Source: Pseudomonadales bacterium (GTDB lineage: Bacteria > Pseudomonadota > Gammaproteobacteria > Pseudomonadales > Azotimanducaceae). From it: 40,082 nt of DNA. Positions 16,851-24,418 of this stretch are shown one piece after another (position 1 is the first letter of the stretch; each line of letters starts with the position of its first letter). The stretch is from positions 1-40,082 of the forward strand of contig JANQFF010000068.1 in assembly GCA_028277965.1 (NCBI GenBank), given 5' to 3'. Made by a program: the position numbers and the translations under genes. The notes under the pieces were generated by a model that did not search any database, was not told the origin of the DNA, and saw only the letters and a list, made by a program, of their open reading frames with translations.

Positions 16851-17708
16851 ATGTCTGCAACCATTTCAGGCCCCTGGCGCCGACCGACCAACACATCGGC
16901 TGACGAGAAAGGTGGGATTCATGACGATGACACAGCGCAGGACCTCGGCTTCGCTGGCGGCACCATCGCCGGGTCCATCCACATGGAGCAATTCCCTCCA
17001 CTGCTCGTTGAACACTTTGGTGACGCCTGGTGGTCACGGGGCGGCATGTCTCTGTATTTCAAAGCCGCAACCGTCGATCACGAGCCCGTTTGTTGCAAGC
17101 TCGAACCGGCTGGTGAGAACCGGGCCCGGATCTGGATGGAGAACGAAGAAGGTGCGCTCGTGATGGAGGGTTCCGCGTCCCTTGGTGAAGATGAAGATTC
17201 TGAGGTCAGCCAGCGTCTGAAGACTGTCCGACCACCGGGTGATCTGAGGATGATGGCGGACGTTGTGACCGGAGTCGATTCACCGGAGTGCCCCGTCACT
17301 ATTCCGGCAGAGAGCATCGATGCTCGTCTGGCCGTCATCACAGAGCCGATGCCCTGCTACTCAGACGAAACAATCTTTGGCGGCAGGGTGGTCCCCATCG
17401 CCCCGTTTATTCATGCGTTTCGCGTCGTCGAGCCACACATTATTCCGGTCAGCGGTCCTTATGTTGGTCTGTTCGGATCTATCGAAGTTCAATACCTCGA
17501 CGGGCCTGTTGTGGCAGAGCGCAACTACGTTGCACAAGGGCATGTCCTGGCCCTGTCAGATAGTCCCAAGACAGAAATTGTCTGGTACATATCAACACTG
17601 AGCGATCCATCTACCGGTAAGGCGGTAGCCCGTATGACCAAGATGGACCGGCTTATGAAAGATGCCTCCCCACTCTGGGCTAGCCAGGAAAGACATAGAG
17701 ACAAATAA
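16851..17708 (+). CDS. Hotdog-fold acyl-CoA thioesterase/dehydratase-like protein
   Basis: About 285 residues from the ATG at 16851; an upstream in-frame start at 16770 lacks a ribosome site and would add a poorly conserved stretch. Seen: DDDTAQDLGFAGGTIAGSIH near the N-terminus and SLYFKAATVDHEPV, which resemble the MaoC-like/FAS1-type hotdog domain, and a second half (PYVGLFGSIEVQYLDGPVVA) that could be a second hotdog. Such proteins hydrate enoyl-CoA or hydrolyse acyl-CoA thioesters. The catalytic Asp-His pair of MaoC hydratases is not clear, so the activity is open. The SRPBCC gene starts 1 base after its stop codon, so the two are almost certainly translated together. Confidence 0.65.
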   Translation: MSATISGPWRRPTNTSADEKGGIHDDDTAQDLGFAGGTIAGSIHMEQFPPLLVEHFGDAWWSRGGMSLYFKAATVDHEPVCCKLEPAGENRARIWMENEEGALVMEGSASLGEDEDSEVSQRLKTVRPPGDLRMMADVVTGVDSPECPVTIPAESIDARLAVITEPMPCYSDETIFGGRVVPIAPFIHAFRVVEPHIIPVSGPYVGLFGSIEVQYLDGPVVAERNYVAQGHVLALSDSPKTEIVWYISTLSDPSTGKAVARMTKMDRLMKDASPLWASQERHRDK

Positions 17709-17709
17709 A

Positions 17710-18156
17710 ATGCGCTATCAAGGTGAAATCGAGATCAATGTTCCGCGCGAGCAGGTAATCGATCTTTTTCTCGACCCTGACAACATCCGGCAATGGCAGC
17801 CGGATCTCGTCAGCCATGAAACACTTCGCGGGGAGACTGGTCAGCCAGGCGCGTCCACGCGGCAGGTACACCTCATGGGTAAAAGCGAGGTTGAAACAAT
17901 CGAAACAGTGATGGAGGTAGAAGCCCCTGAACGGTTCGCTGCATTCTACGACAGCGACACGGTCTGGAATCTCATCGACAACCACTTCATGGATATCGAC
18001 GGTCACAGCACCCGTTGGATAATGAAATCAGACTGCCGCTGCTCAAGCGCCCTGCAACAGATGATGATCTCCCTGCTCCGGCGCAGTCTGAAAAAACAAT
18101 CAATGATGCTCATGACGAGATTCAAGTCTTTCGCCGAAGCTTCGCAATCATCCTGA
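17710..18156 (+). CDS. SRPBCC-family protein
   Basis: A 148-residue protein with the START-like hydrophobic-pocket fold: N-terminal strand MRYQGEIEINVPREQVIDLF, the LDPDNIRQWQPDLVSHE segment at about 20-38 typical of polyketide-cyclase-like or ligand-binding SRPBCC proteins, and a long C-terminal helix. These proteins bind lipids, aromatic or polyketide ligands; a few are enzymes. The start at 17710 lies 1 base after the hotdog stop. The pairing suggests a shared hydrophobic ligand or acyl intermediate (inference). Confidence 0.8.
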   Translation: MRYQGEIEINVPREQVIDLFLDPDNIRQWQPDLVSHETLRGETGQPGASTRQVHLMGKSEVETIETVMEVEAPERFAAFYDSDTVWNLIDNHFMDIDGHSTRWIMKSDCRCSSALQQMMISLLRRSLKKQSMMLMTRFKSFAEASQSS

Positions 18157-18287
18157 TCCACACCATATCTCCCTCTCATCCCACCCGTGTCTTCCACGTA
18201 TAGGCGGCCGGGGTCCCGCTGACGATCATGGAAAGAGCCGGGGTTCGTTGGGAACGCTGGCAGGAACACCACGAGTGAGGGTAATCG
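18157..18287. other. Intergenic gap, SRPBCC to macrodomain
   Basis: 131 bases with no clear gene, terminator or promoter on either strand. A minus-strand open frame runs across it (VVFLPAFPTNPG, DPGRLYVEDTGG) but has no recognised family; it may be chance or a decayed gene. Confidence 0.3.
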
Positions 18288-18770
18288 ATGATCAGCGAAG
18301 TCACTGGAGACATCCTTCTCAGCAAAGCACAGGTGATCGCGCACGGCGTCGCTCCGGACGACCACTTCAATCAGGGACTGGCACTGGCTCTCCGCCAGGA
18401 ATACCCGGCCATGGCGAAGGACTTCCGTCACTATTGTCAGGTGTCACACCCGAAAGCCGGAGAAGTCTGGGCATGGGCAGGCGCGGACGGCAGACGTGTT
18501 GTCAATCTGATGACCCAGGAAGCGCCAAAAACGAAACAGTCGCATCCGGGAAAGGCCACCACACACAACGTAAACGTTGCTCTTCGTGCTCTGCGCAAAC
18601 TCATCGAAGAGGAAGACTTCAAGAGCATTGCGCTCCCACGCCTCGCAACCGGTGTTGGCGGTCTGGACTGGCAGGACGTGCGCCCATTGATCGACAATCA
18701 CCTCGGCGACCTGGATATTCCCATCTACATCTACACGACGTATCAATCGGGCGTGCCCGCGGAAGAGTGA
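18288..18770 (+). CDS. Macrodomain protein (ADP-ribose binding, TARG1/ALC1-like)
   Basis: A 160-residue single-domain protein. Seen: EVTGDILLSKAQVIAHGVAP at 4-23, where the Asp8 site contacts adenine in the family, FNQGLALALRQEYP, and ALPRLATGVGGLDW at 115-128. The pattern is that of TARG1/OARD1-like macrodomains, which bind ADP-ribose and may remove it from Glu or Asp. The position matching the catalytic Asp125 of human TARG1 appears to be Gly124 here, while Lys81 and Lys83 lie near the catalytic Lys position. Ester hydrolysis by the TARG1 route may thus be lost or use another residue. It acts in the cytoplasm; no ADP-ribosyltransferase or toxin gene is nearby. Confidence 0.87.
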   Translation: MISEVTGDILLSKAQVIAHGVAPDDHFNQGLALALRQEYPAMAKDFRHYCQVSHPKAGEVWAWAGADGRRVVNLMTQEAPKTKQSHPGKATTHNVNVALRALRKLIEEEDFKSIALPRLATGVGGLDWQDVRPLIDNHLGDLDIPIYIYTTYQSGVPAEE

Positions 18771-18810
18771 CCAACACATAGCTGCGCTACCAGCTGGCTC
18801 GGGGATCGAG

Positions 18811-19035
18811 TCATTGAATTTCCAGAAGCAAGGCCGGTCCTTCCCGGCTGCCGCCACCGTAACGATAAGGCATCCCGCTCGCCGCTTCCCGTGACGACCA
18901 GTACCAGGGCATTTCCCTCGTTCCACTTGTCCTGATCAACGACTTCCTGGATCACCGAGACAGGTCGGGTGACATCTGCCTTTCACCCCGAACACCCGGA
19001 TATCCGGTATCCAATTCACGTTCGCGTTCGTTGAC
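18811..19035 (-). pseudogene. Frameshifted remnant of a beta-sandwich domain (C-terminus of a secreted protein)
   Basis: The 351 bases between the macrodomain and outer-membrane protein genes hold no intact gene. On the minus strand three consecutive frames join into one recognisable domain end: NVNWIPDIRVFGVKG (about 18977-19034), then SVIQEVVDQDKWNEGNALVL continuing to VVTGSGERDA (about 18868-18982), then YRYGGGSREGPALLLEIQ and a stop at 18811. This resembles the recurrent C-terminal part of secreted proteins with a W-x-SGNAL then TGSG-R then Y-GG-S-APxLxIEY pattern. At least two frameshifts separate the pieces and no start or N-terminal part remains. Identity rests on recalled pattern similarity. 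Confidence 0.65.
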
Positions 19036-19054
19036 GCTCAAGTCGTTCACGTCC

Positions 19055-19071
19055 CTTTACGCAAATTTCAC
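19055..19071 (+). promoter_or_regulatory. Motif shared with the flavin monooxygenase promoter
   Basis: CTTTACGCAAATTTCAC here matches CTTTACGCAACGTAATTTCAC on the minus strand at 16025-16045, differing by a 4-base gap. It lies 50 bases upstream of the outer-membrane protein start, with a possible -10 TATAAA at 19083-19088. A common regulator is possible but unproven. Confidence 0.35.
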
Positions 19072-19121
19072 AGACACACATCTATAAAGCGCGCTCCCCT
19101 CATCTCTCTATGGAGTAAACC

Positions 19122-19898
19122 ATGAAAACCAAACTCACCCGGACAGCGGTTTTTGCCATCACGATTCTCATGAGTGCTACAACGGCTGCGGAGCTTTACG
19201 TCGGTGGTAGCTATGGAATTGTCGACCAGGATGATTCGAGCAACAGCGGCACCTTCACCGGCGACTTCACCACCGGAACCGTTACAGGCGTCAATCCGCC
19301 ACTCACGATACCTGCTGGCAACCCTGTCGGTTGGAAAACCGAATTCGATAGTGGCGACCAGTGGACGCTTGCGCTCGGCTGGAAGCTCAACAACTTCCGC
19401 ATTGAGCTGGAGTACGCCCGCAGTTCTTCCGATGTAGACACGCATAAGGGTGTCTCCGCAGCAGGTATCGACCTGACCGCTATCGACGCTGGTGTGCTGA
19501 TCAGTGGAAACACAGGCGACCTTGGCGCATCCGTCGGTGCACTGGCCGCAAACGGCCGCGGCGAGATCGAGACAGACAGCTTTTTTCTGAACGGCTACTA
19601 CGATTTCGAGAACGATTCCGCATTCACGCCCTTTGTAGGCGTTGGCATCGGAAACACCGAGGTTGATGTGGAGTACGCACCTTCCGGTGTGGGTGTGATC
19701 AGCGACGATGATTCCGGGACCTCGTATCAGGCGATTGCAGGTGTGGACTACGAGATCACAGAAGGGTTTGACGTGGTGTTCTCAATTCACTACCTGGACG
19801 GCGATGACGCAACAGTGCGCTCATCATTGCTGCCCGCTGAATTCGACATCGAAAACGAAAGCCTCAGCTATCGACTAGGCGTGCGCTACACGTTTTAA
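19122..19898 (+). CDS. Outer-membrane beta-barrel protein (OmpA-like/porin-family fold)
   Basis: A 258-residue protein with a signal peptide (about 1-23, MSATTAAELY junction) and alternating amphipathic strands: ELYVGGSYGIV, QWTLALGWKLNNFRIELEYA, FFLNGYYDFENDSAFTPFVG and SYRLGVRYTF. The C-terminal Phe is typical of BamA-assembled outer-membrane barrels. The FTPFVGVGIG and YQAIAGVDYEITEG segments match the small 8-stranded OmpA/OmpW/Ail-like barrel family. A peptidoglycan-binding OmpA C-terminal domain is absent, so it is a barrel-only protein. Its role (adhesion, small-molecule passage or stress) cannot be set. A GGAG stretch lies just upstream of the ATG. It is followed by a hairpin at 19918-19935. 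Confidence 0.88.
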   Translation: MKTKLTRTAVFAITILMSATTAAELYVGGSYGIVDQDDSSNSGTFTGDFTTGTVTGVNPPLTIPAGNPVGWKTEFDSGDQWTLALGWKLNNFRIELEYARSSSDVDTHKGVSAAGIDLTAIDAGVLISGNTGDLGASVGALAANGRGEIETDSFFLNGYYDFENDSAFTPFVGVGIGNTEVDVEYAPSGVGVISDDDSGTSYQAIAGVDYEITEGFDVVFSIHYLDGDDATVRSSLLPAEFDIENESLSYRLGVRYTF

Positions 19899-19917
19899 GA
19901 GCTGACATGCAATAGAC

Positions 19918-19935
19918 GGGAGGCTCCGGCCTCCC
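19918..19935 (+). terminator. GC-rich hairpin terminator candidate
   Basis: GGGAGGC (19918-19924), loop TCCG, GCCTCCC (19929-19935): a perfect 7-bp stem with a stable tetraloop, 19 bases after the outer-membrane gene stop. The following sequence is only partly T-rich (TTGACC), so efficiency may be moderate. Confidence 0.55.
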
Positions 19936-20056
19936 TTGACCGACCTCTTAAGTCAGGGCAGTGGGATTTTTTTCTCGCACTCAATTACCGGTTTCTGTTC
20001 CTCGCACGAAACAGCTAAGATTGAAGCCAATTCCAGTACACGGTTGGAGCCACTCG

Positions 20057-20242
20057 ATGCAAAAGTTTCTTCTTCTACTCATCTCACTCATGCCAATCGT
20101 CGCGTCCGCTCACCCAGATCACAGCCATGGAACATACTCTGTGCTGCACTACTTTGGCGGTTCGCACCTGGTGCTTCTGATAATCGCAGCTGCCGCGTCA
20201 GTTCTGGCCTACAGATTGGTCAGGCGCCTTTTCCTTCGCTGA
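20057..20242 (+). CDS. Small His-rich membrane protein
   Basis: A 61-residue protein from the ATG at 20057, preceded by GGAG at 8 bases; an upstream frame start at 19961 lacks support. The N-terminus MQKFLLLLISLMPIVASA is a signal peptide, followed by HPDHSHG, a short metal-binding-like His/Asp cluster, then LHYFGGSHLVLLIIAAAASV as a single transmembrane segment, and a basic tail YRLVRRLFLR. Exported small proteins of this shape occur near HupE/UreJ-like or metal-handling genes, but none of those are here. No family name can be given. It converges with the GPH symporter gene 106 bases away. Confidence 0.7.
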   Translation: MQKFLLLLISLMPIVASAHPDHSHGTYSVLHYFGGSHLVLLIIAAAASVLAYRLVRRLFLR

Positions 20243-20348
20243 GCAGGCAAGTCCAGGCCCAGAAACGGCGAGTGCAAGACACCGTTCCCCGGCGCGAATC
20301 GAACCAGTTTTTTTCACACGTCGTGCCCGACGACCAGGCAGTTGAAGC

Positions 20349-21917
20349 TCACGTTCCTTGCGGCGAGGGTTGTCCGGGCGCTGTCGCGTTTGGTGCAACA
20401 CCTGCCTCCAACTCCCTGGCCGCAATCTCAGCCTGAATCTCCGCCAGTTTCTCTTCGGTCAATGAATAGTTCCACAACAACGGCATCGCGACGAATTTGA
20501 AGAGTGCCGGAACCATCGAATAGAGAATCGCGAGACCAAGCAGGGCTGTCGCTGAGTTTTCGCCGCTCAGTGGATCAGCCAGTGAGTTGAAGCCGATGAA
20601 AACCGCGGCATTTGCACCGACAAACAAGCCCAGCGCGTAAGCGAGCTTGCGGGTCATGGTCCAGATAGAGAAGTAAGCGCCACCCTGCTTCTTGCCGGTG
20701 CGGGCTGTGTCGAGGTCGATGACGTCAGCCGCCATGGCATAGGGCAGTGCCGAAAGCGCACCAATTGCCGACCCCTTCAGGCACATGACGGCAATGAAGA
20801 AGATGAACTTGCCAGTTGGAATGCCTTCGAAGTAGGCCATCGTGCTTGCGTATGAGTCTTCAGGCAGGAACGACAGCAGCGCACCAACCTCAAACGCCGT
20901 GAAGTGGGCGGCGTCCATCCAGGCGATGACTGGAATGAAACACGACCACAGCGAGTACCAGCCGATCGCCACCATGGTAGCGCGGTGTTTGCCGATGCGC
21001 CTTGATAACGCGAACCACAGGGGGATAGCGATGATCTGGGAGATGAAGTAGGGCGCCAGATAAAAACCGTACAAATCACCAGCCAGAAGTACGTGTTTAA
21101 CGAAAAAGAAGCTCAGCGTGTTGGTCATTGCCGAACCGATGGTCGAGAACAGAAATATGATGATGAGTTTGCGATACGGTTCATTATCCCAGGCGACCCG
21201 AATGCTCTCTCTGAGCGGTATCCTGGCTTTACGGGCTTCGGTGACATCGTATTCAGGCACCGAGTAAACACTGTTCAGAATGTAGATCGGCGTAACGATG
21301 ACGATGAACCAGGTGAGGAAGTACACCGCGTCGCTGGGCTTGTCGTACCCCCAGAAAAATATGATCGCGGGAGTCAGTGCACCGACGAGTGAACCCCCAA
21401 CCGAAAAAGCTTCGCGCCACGACATAATGAGCGTGCGCTCGTTGTAGCGGGTGGAAAGCTCTGCCCCCCAGGCACTGTATGGGACGTCTTTGATGGTAGA
21501 TCCGACGTACAAAAAGATCAGCGTGCCAAGCAGCCACGGATAGCCGTTGTTGAATTCGATACCAAGGAAGGTGACTTCGCTGAACTCAAACGGGGGAATC
21601 CACAAAAACCAGAGTCCTACCATGTAAATGGGGGTGCCGATGATGAGAAACGGTTTGCGCCGCCCCCATTTGGTTCGAAGACGATCGGACCAGAACCCGA
21701 TGAAGGGATCGGTGAAGCCGTCGAAGAGCCGTGAAGCCATGACGAGAAAACCGACGAACCCAAGCGCAAGACCGAAACCCTCGGCGTCGGCGTACACGGC
21801 GGGCAGGTACACGGCAATAATCAGCCCATTCATGGCGAGCGGCATCGCCGGTGCGGCGTACGATGCGAATTGATATCTGGTTAGGCTGGGTCTTTCCGAC
21901 TCTGCGCCTGTGGACAT
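20349..21917 (-). CDS. GPH-type (glycoside-pentoside-hexuronide) cation symporter, MFS superfamily
   Basis: About 522 residues from the ATG at 21917, chosen over one 39 bases earlier because GGGGAGGT lies 7 bases upstream. Twelve hydrophobic segments; FDGFTDPFIGFWSDRLRTKW followed by GRRKPFLIIG is the GPH hallmark between helices 2 and 3. Related symporters (MelB-like) move sugars or other solutes with Na+ or H+. In many marine and sphingomonad genomes such proteins are found with catabolic clusters rather than sugar genes, so the substrate is open. The gene is single on this strand, convergent with the small membrane protein gene and divergent from the Cys-rich protein gene. Confidence 0.91.
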   Translation of the reverse strand: MSTGAESERPSLTRYQFASYAAPAMPLAMNGLIIAVYLPAVYADAEGFGLALGFVGFLVMASRLFDGFTDPFIGFWSDRLRTKWGRRKPFLIIGTPIYMVGLWFLWIPPFEFSEVTFLGIEFNNGYPWLLGTLIFLYVGSTIKDVPYSAWGAELSTRYNERTLIMSWREAFSVGGSLVGALTPAIIFFWGYDKPSDAVYFLTWFIVIVTPIYILNSVYSVPEYDVTEARKARIPLRESIRVAWDNEPYRKLIIIFLFSTIGSAMTNTLSFFFVKHVLLAGDLYGFYLAPYFISQIIAIPLWFALSRRIGKHRATMVAIGWYSLWSCFIPVIAWMDAAHFTAFEVGALLSFLPEDSYASTMAYFEGIPTGKFIFFIAVMCLKGSAIGALSALPYAMAADVIDLDTARTGKKQGGAYFSIWTMTRKLAYALGLFVGANAAVFIGFNSLADPLSGENSATALLGLAILYSMVPALFKFVAMPLLWNYSLTEEKLAEIQAEIAARELEAGVAPNATAPGQPSPQGT

Positions 21918-22033
21918 ATTCAGTACCTCCCCACTCTTGATAGTAGCATCAAGCAACAGATCAGTGGCATCGTCTACGGCGGCGGGTGGATTAGGAAAGA
22001 CGTAATGTTGGGGTCGCAGAAATCAGGGCAGAA

Positions 22034-22663
22034 ATGATACCGAACGCTGTCTGGCGGAAGGTTCTCCAGGCGTTGGTGCTGTTTGGTTGGAGCACAGCAC
22101 CACATACAGAGGTCGCTGGCGCAAATGCCACCACCGAACGGGCGATTGAAGAAGTGGTGGCCGTTGGGATTGACCGCTGCGGGCCATGGCCAATATCACA
22201 TGTGTCTTCAATCCGGGGCTGTGAGTATGCTGTTCTCAAGCAGCGAGAGTTGGCTGACGTGCGCACATCGCGGCAGCGTCACGCAGGGGTTTGTCTGGTT
22301 TGTGCCAACGGAGTCTGCAGGCCCAGGAAGTGGAGATCGGATGTCGTGTCGCAACGCCAGACCCGTCGCGTCTGTGAGAGGCTGTTTCTGACGCCGCGTA
22401 CGATTGGATCAGTGCCAACGATAGAAAACGGTTTCTACACAAGTCGAGCTGTGTATGTGGATTTCACCTACACGATCACACGCGATGGGAGCGTTGAGGA
22501 CATCAAGGTTAGCGCCCATCAACGTTCGGAGATGAGTGGCCGTAGATTGCTTGGGTTGCTCAGACGCGGCGCTCGGCCTGTGCAGTTCGAACCACTGAAG
22601 ATCAACGGAGTGAAATGGAAAATCGTTGACGTGCCGGATCGCTATCGTTTGGACGGCATATAG
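22034..22663 (+). CDS. Cys-rich exported protein with TonB C-terminus-like domain
   Basis: A 209-residue protein with an N-terminal hydrophobic stretch (residues about 8-20, signal-like) and six Cys, four of them in the CGPWP, CEYAV and VCLVCANGVC segments. The last 75 residues, with VYVDFTYTITRDGSVEDIKV and ARPVQFEPLKINGVKWKIVD, resemble the beta-strand pattern of TonB/energy-transducer C-terminal domains (xVxVxYTIxxDGxVxxxxVxxS). The C-terminal part alone suggests periplasmic interaction with an envelope protein; the Cys-rich part is unrecognised. It is single, with no partner in the same unit. Confidence 0.6.
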   Translation: MIPNAVWRKVLQALVLFGWSTAPHTEVAGANATTERAIEEVVAVGIDRCGPWPISHVSSIRGCEYAVLKQRELADVRTSRQRHAGVCLVCANGVCRPRKWRSDVVSQRQTRRVCERLFLTPRTIGSVPTIENGFYTSRAVYVDFTYTITRDGSVEDIKVSAHQRSEMSGRRLLGLLRRGARPVQFEPLKINGVKWKIVDVPDRYRLDGI

Positions 22664-22721
22664 CTCACACAGGGCATCACGCCCGTGATCTATCCGGATT
22701 ATTCAAGCCTTTTGCCGGGCA

Positions 22722-24338
22722 TCACGCTCCGGTAGAGCTGAGCGTGAACCCTTTGTACCCCTCCGCAGCGATCTCGTTGCATTGCTGCTTGTAGTCCGGA
22801 TACCCAAGGTAAGGCATGAACACACGTGGCTTGCCAGGAATGTTCGCCCCGAGATACCAGGAATTGCATCCGAGCAGGAGGGTTTCTGAAGCCACCTCGT
22901 TGGTGTGATCTACCCAGTCGTCTTCCGCCTCAAGATTGGCTTCCATCGTGTTGAGCCCGGATTGCTGCAGGTACCGGACCGCATCAGCGACCCACTCAAT
23001 GTGTTGTTCGATACCGGTGATCATATTCGTTAGTACCGAGGGGCTGCCGGCGTTTGCAATGACGAACATATTGGGAAAACCCGCTGTCTGCAGACCCAGG
23101 AGCGTGCGTGGTCCAGCATTCCACTTCTCTTTCAGCGTCAACCCCCTGCGACCACGAATATCGATCCGTTCCAGCGACCCTGTCATCGCGTCAAATCCCG
23201 TCGCGTAGATGAGCACATCGAATTCCCAGCTCTCATCACCCACTTCCAGTCCGTTTGGTGTAATTCTCGAGATGGGTTGTTCGCTGATGTCTACCAGCGT
23301 CACGTTGTCCCGGTTGTACGTTTCGAAGTAGTTGGTGTCAGCACAGATTCGTTTGCAACCGATCATTGTTTTCGGCGTGAGGAGGTCCGCAATCCCGGGA
23401 TCGTCCACCTTGCTCCTGATCTTTTCCCGCACGAAATCGGAAACCACGTCATTGGCCTGCTGATTTGTGAGGAGGTCCGCCAGCGTTCCGTAGAAGAACA
23501 ATCCGCCCATCTTCCAGCGCTCCTCGAGACAGGCATGTATCTCTTCCGGGGACATCTCGGCATACTCTTTTTCGTTCATGTCGATGTCCCAGGCGACAAG
23601 CGATTCCTGCCCGCGCTGACGAAATGCCTTGTAGTCAGCTTTCACGGCTTTGGCGTACTCAGGATCAAGCGGCTCGTTGTATGCAGGTGCCGAGAAGTTT
23701 GGCGTACGCTGAAAGACCGTCAGGTGTTTACATTCCCCTGCAATCACCGGAATGGCTTGTACGGCAGATGATCCGGTGCCGATGATCCCTACCGTTTTAC
23801 CTTCGAAATCCACACCGTCGTGCGGCCATTGTCCCGTGTGGTACACCTCACCCCGAAAGCTGTCATCTCCCTCAAAACGAGGTTTGTTTGCGGCCGACAA
23901 ACACCCGGTGGCCATGATGCAATAGCGCGCAACCAGCTTTTCACCACTCTCCAGCGTCAGCGTCCACAAACCCGTATAGTCATCGTATTGACAAGCACGC
24001 ACACGGCTGTTGTATTGAATATCCTTCGCAAGATCGAAACGATCCACGACATGGTCGACGTAATCGAGGATCTCACCCTGCGGCGCATACTTCTCTCGCC
24101 AGTCCCACTCCTGCTGCAGAGCGTCGTCGAACTGATAGGAATACTGCATGCTGGGGATATCGACACGCGCACCGGGATAGCGGTTCCAGTACCACGTCCC
24201 CCCGGGACCCGTACCGGCTTCTATGATTCTTGTGGAAAGACCCAGGTCATCACGAAATTTGTGTAGCGCGTACAACCCCGCAAACCCAGCCCCGATAATC
24301 GCAACATCGTATTTCGCTACCTGCTCACCTGATGACAT
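22722..24338 (-). CDS. Baeyer-Villiger flavin monooxygenase (cyclohexanone monooxygenase-like)
   Basis: A 538-residue class B flavoprotein monooxygenase. Seen: N-terminal FAD dinucleotide fold GAGFAG (16-21), GGTWYWNRYPGARVDIPSM near 46-64, the BVMO fingerprint FRGEVYHTGQWP (161-172), the NADPH fold GIIGTGSSAVQAIP (184-197) and VFQRTPNFSAP. These match cyclohexanone monooxygenase and its steroid/cyclic-ketone relatives rather than the flavin N-oxidases. The reaction inserts O next to a ketone, giving an ester or lactone, with NADPH and O2. The ATG start has GGGGT upstream. It is single on its strand and divergent from the alpha/beta hydrolase gene (80-base gap), a common companion for hydrolysing BVMO esters. 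Confidence 0.93.
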   Translation of the reverse strand: MSSGEQVAKYDVAIIGAGFAGLYALHKFRDDLGLSTRIIEAGTGPGGTWYWNRYPGARVDIPSMQYSYQFDDALQQEWDWREKYAPQGEILDYVDHVVDRFDLAKDIQYNSRVRACQYDDYTGLWTLTLESGEKLVARYCIMATGCLSAANKPRFEGDDSFRGEVYHTGQWPHDGVDFEGKTVGIIGTGSSAVQAIPVIAGECKHLTVFQRTPNFSAPAYNEPLDPEYAKAVKADYKAFRQRGQESLVAWDIDMNEKEYAEMSPEEIHACLEERWKMGGLFFYGTLADLLTNQQANDVVSDFVREKIRSKVDDPGIADLLTPKTMIGCKRICADTNYFETYNRDNVTLVDISEQPISRITPNGLEVGDESWEFDVLIYATGFDAMTGSLERIDIRGRRGLTLKEKWNAGPRTLLGLQTAGFPNMFVIANAGSPSVLTNMITGIEQHIEWVADAVRYLQQSGLNTMEANLEAEDDWVDHTNEVASETLLLGCNSWYLGANIPGKPRVFMPYLGYPDYKQQCNEIAAEGYKGFTLSSTGA

Positions 24339-24418
24339 GCCGACCCCCTTTGTACTCAGGAAATCGAGTGTAACCCGTGTTCGTCGGAAGGATCACCAAT
24401 TTGAGTATCATCCACAAC

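Noticed and set aside
18560-18590. Palindrome CAACGTAAACGTTG resembling the operator at 16017
   Set aside because: It lies inside the macrodomain coding sequence and lacks the 7-base spacer of the operator candidate.
20243-20348. tRNA-like T-arm on the minus strand (GGTTCGATTC) and a T7 run on the plus strand
   Set aside because: No matching T-stem, acceptor or anticodon arm can be folded around it, and the T-run has no good hairpin before it; neither a tRNA nor a clear terminator.
22672-22727. Direct repeat GGGCATCACGC and inverted ATCACG-CC-CGTGAT near the BVMO stop
   Set aside because: Short and partly within the coding end; chance is likely in this base composition and there is no U-tract.
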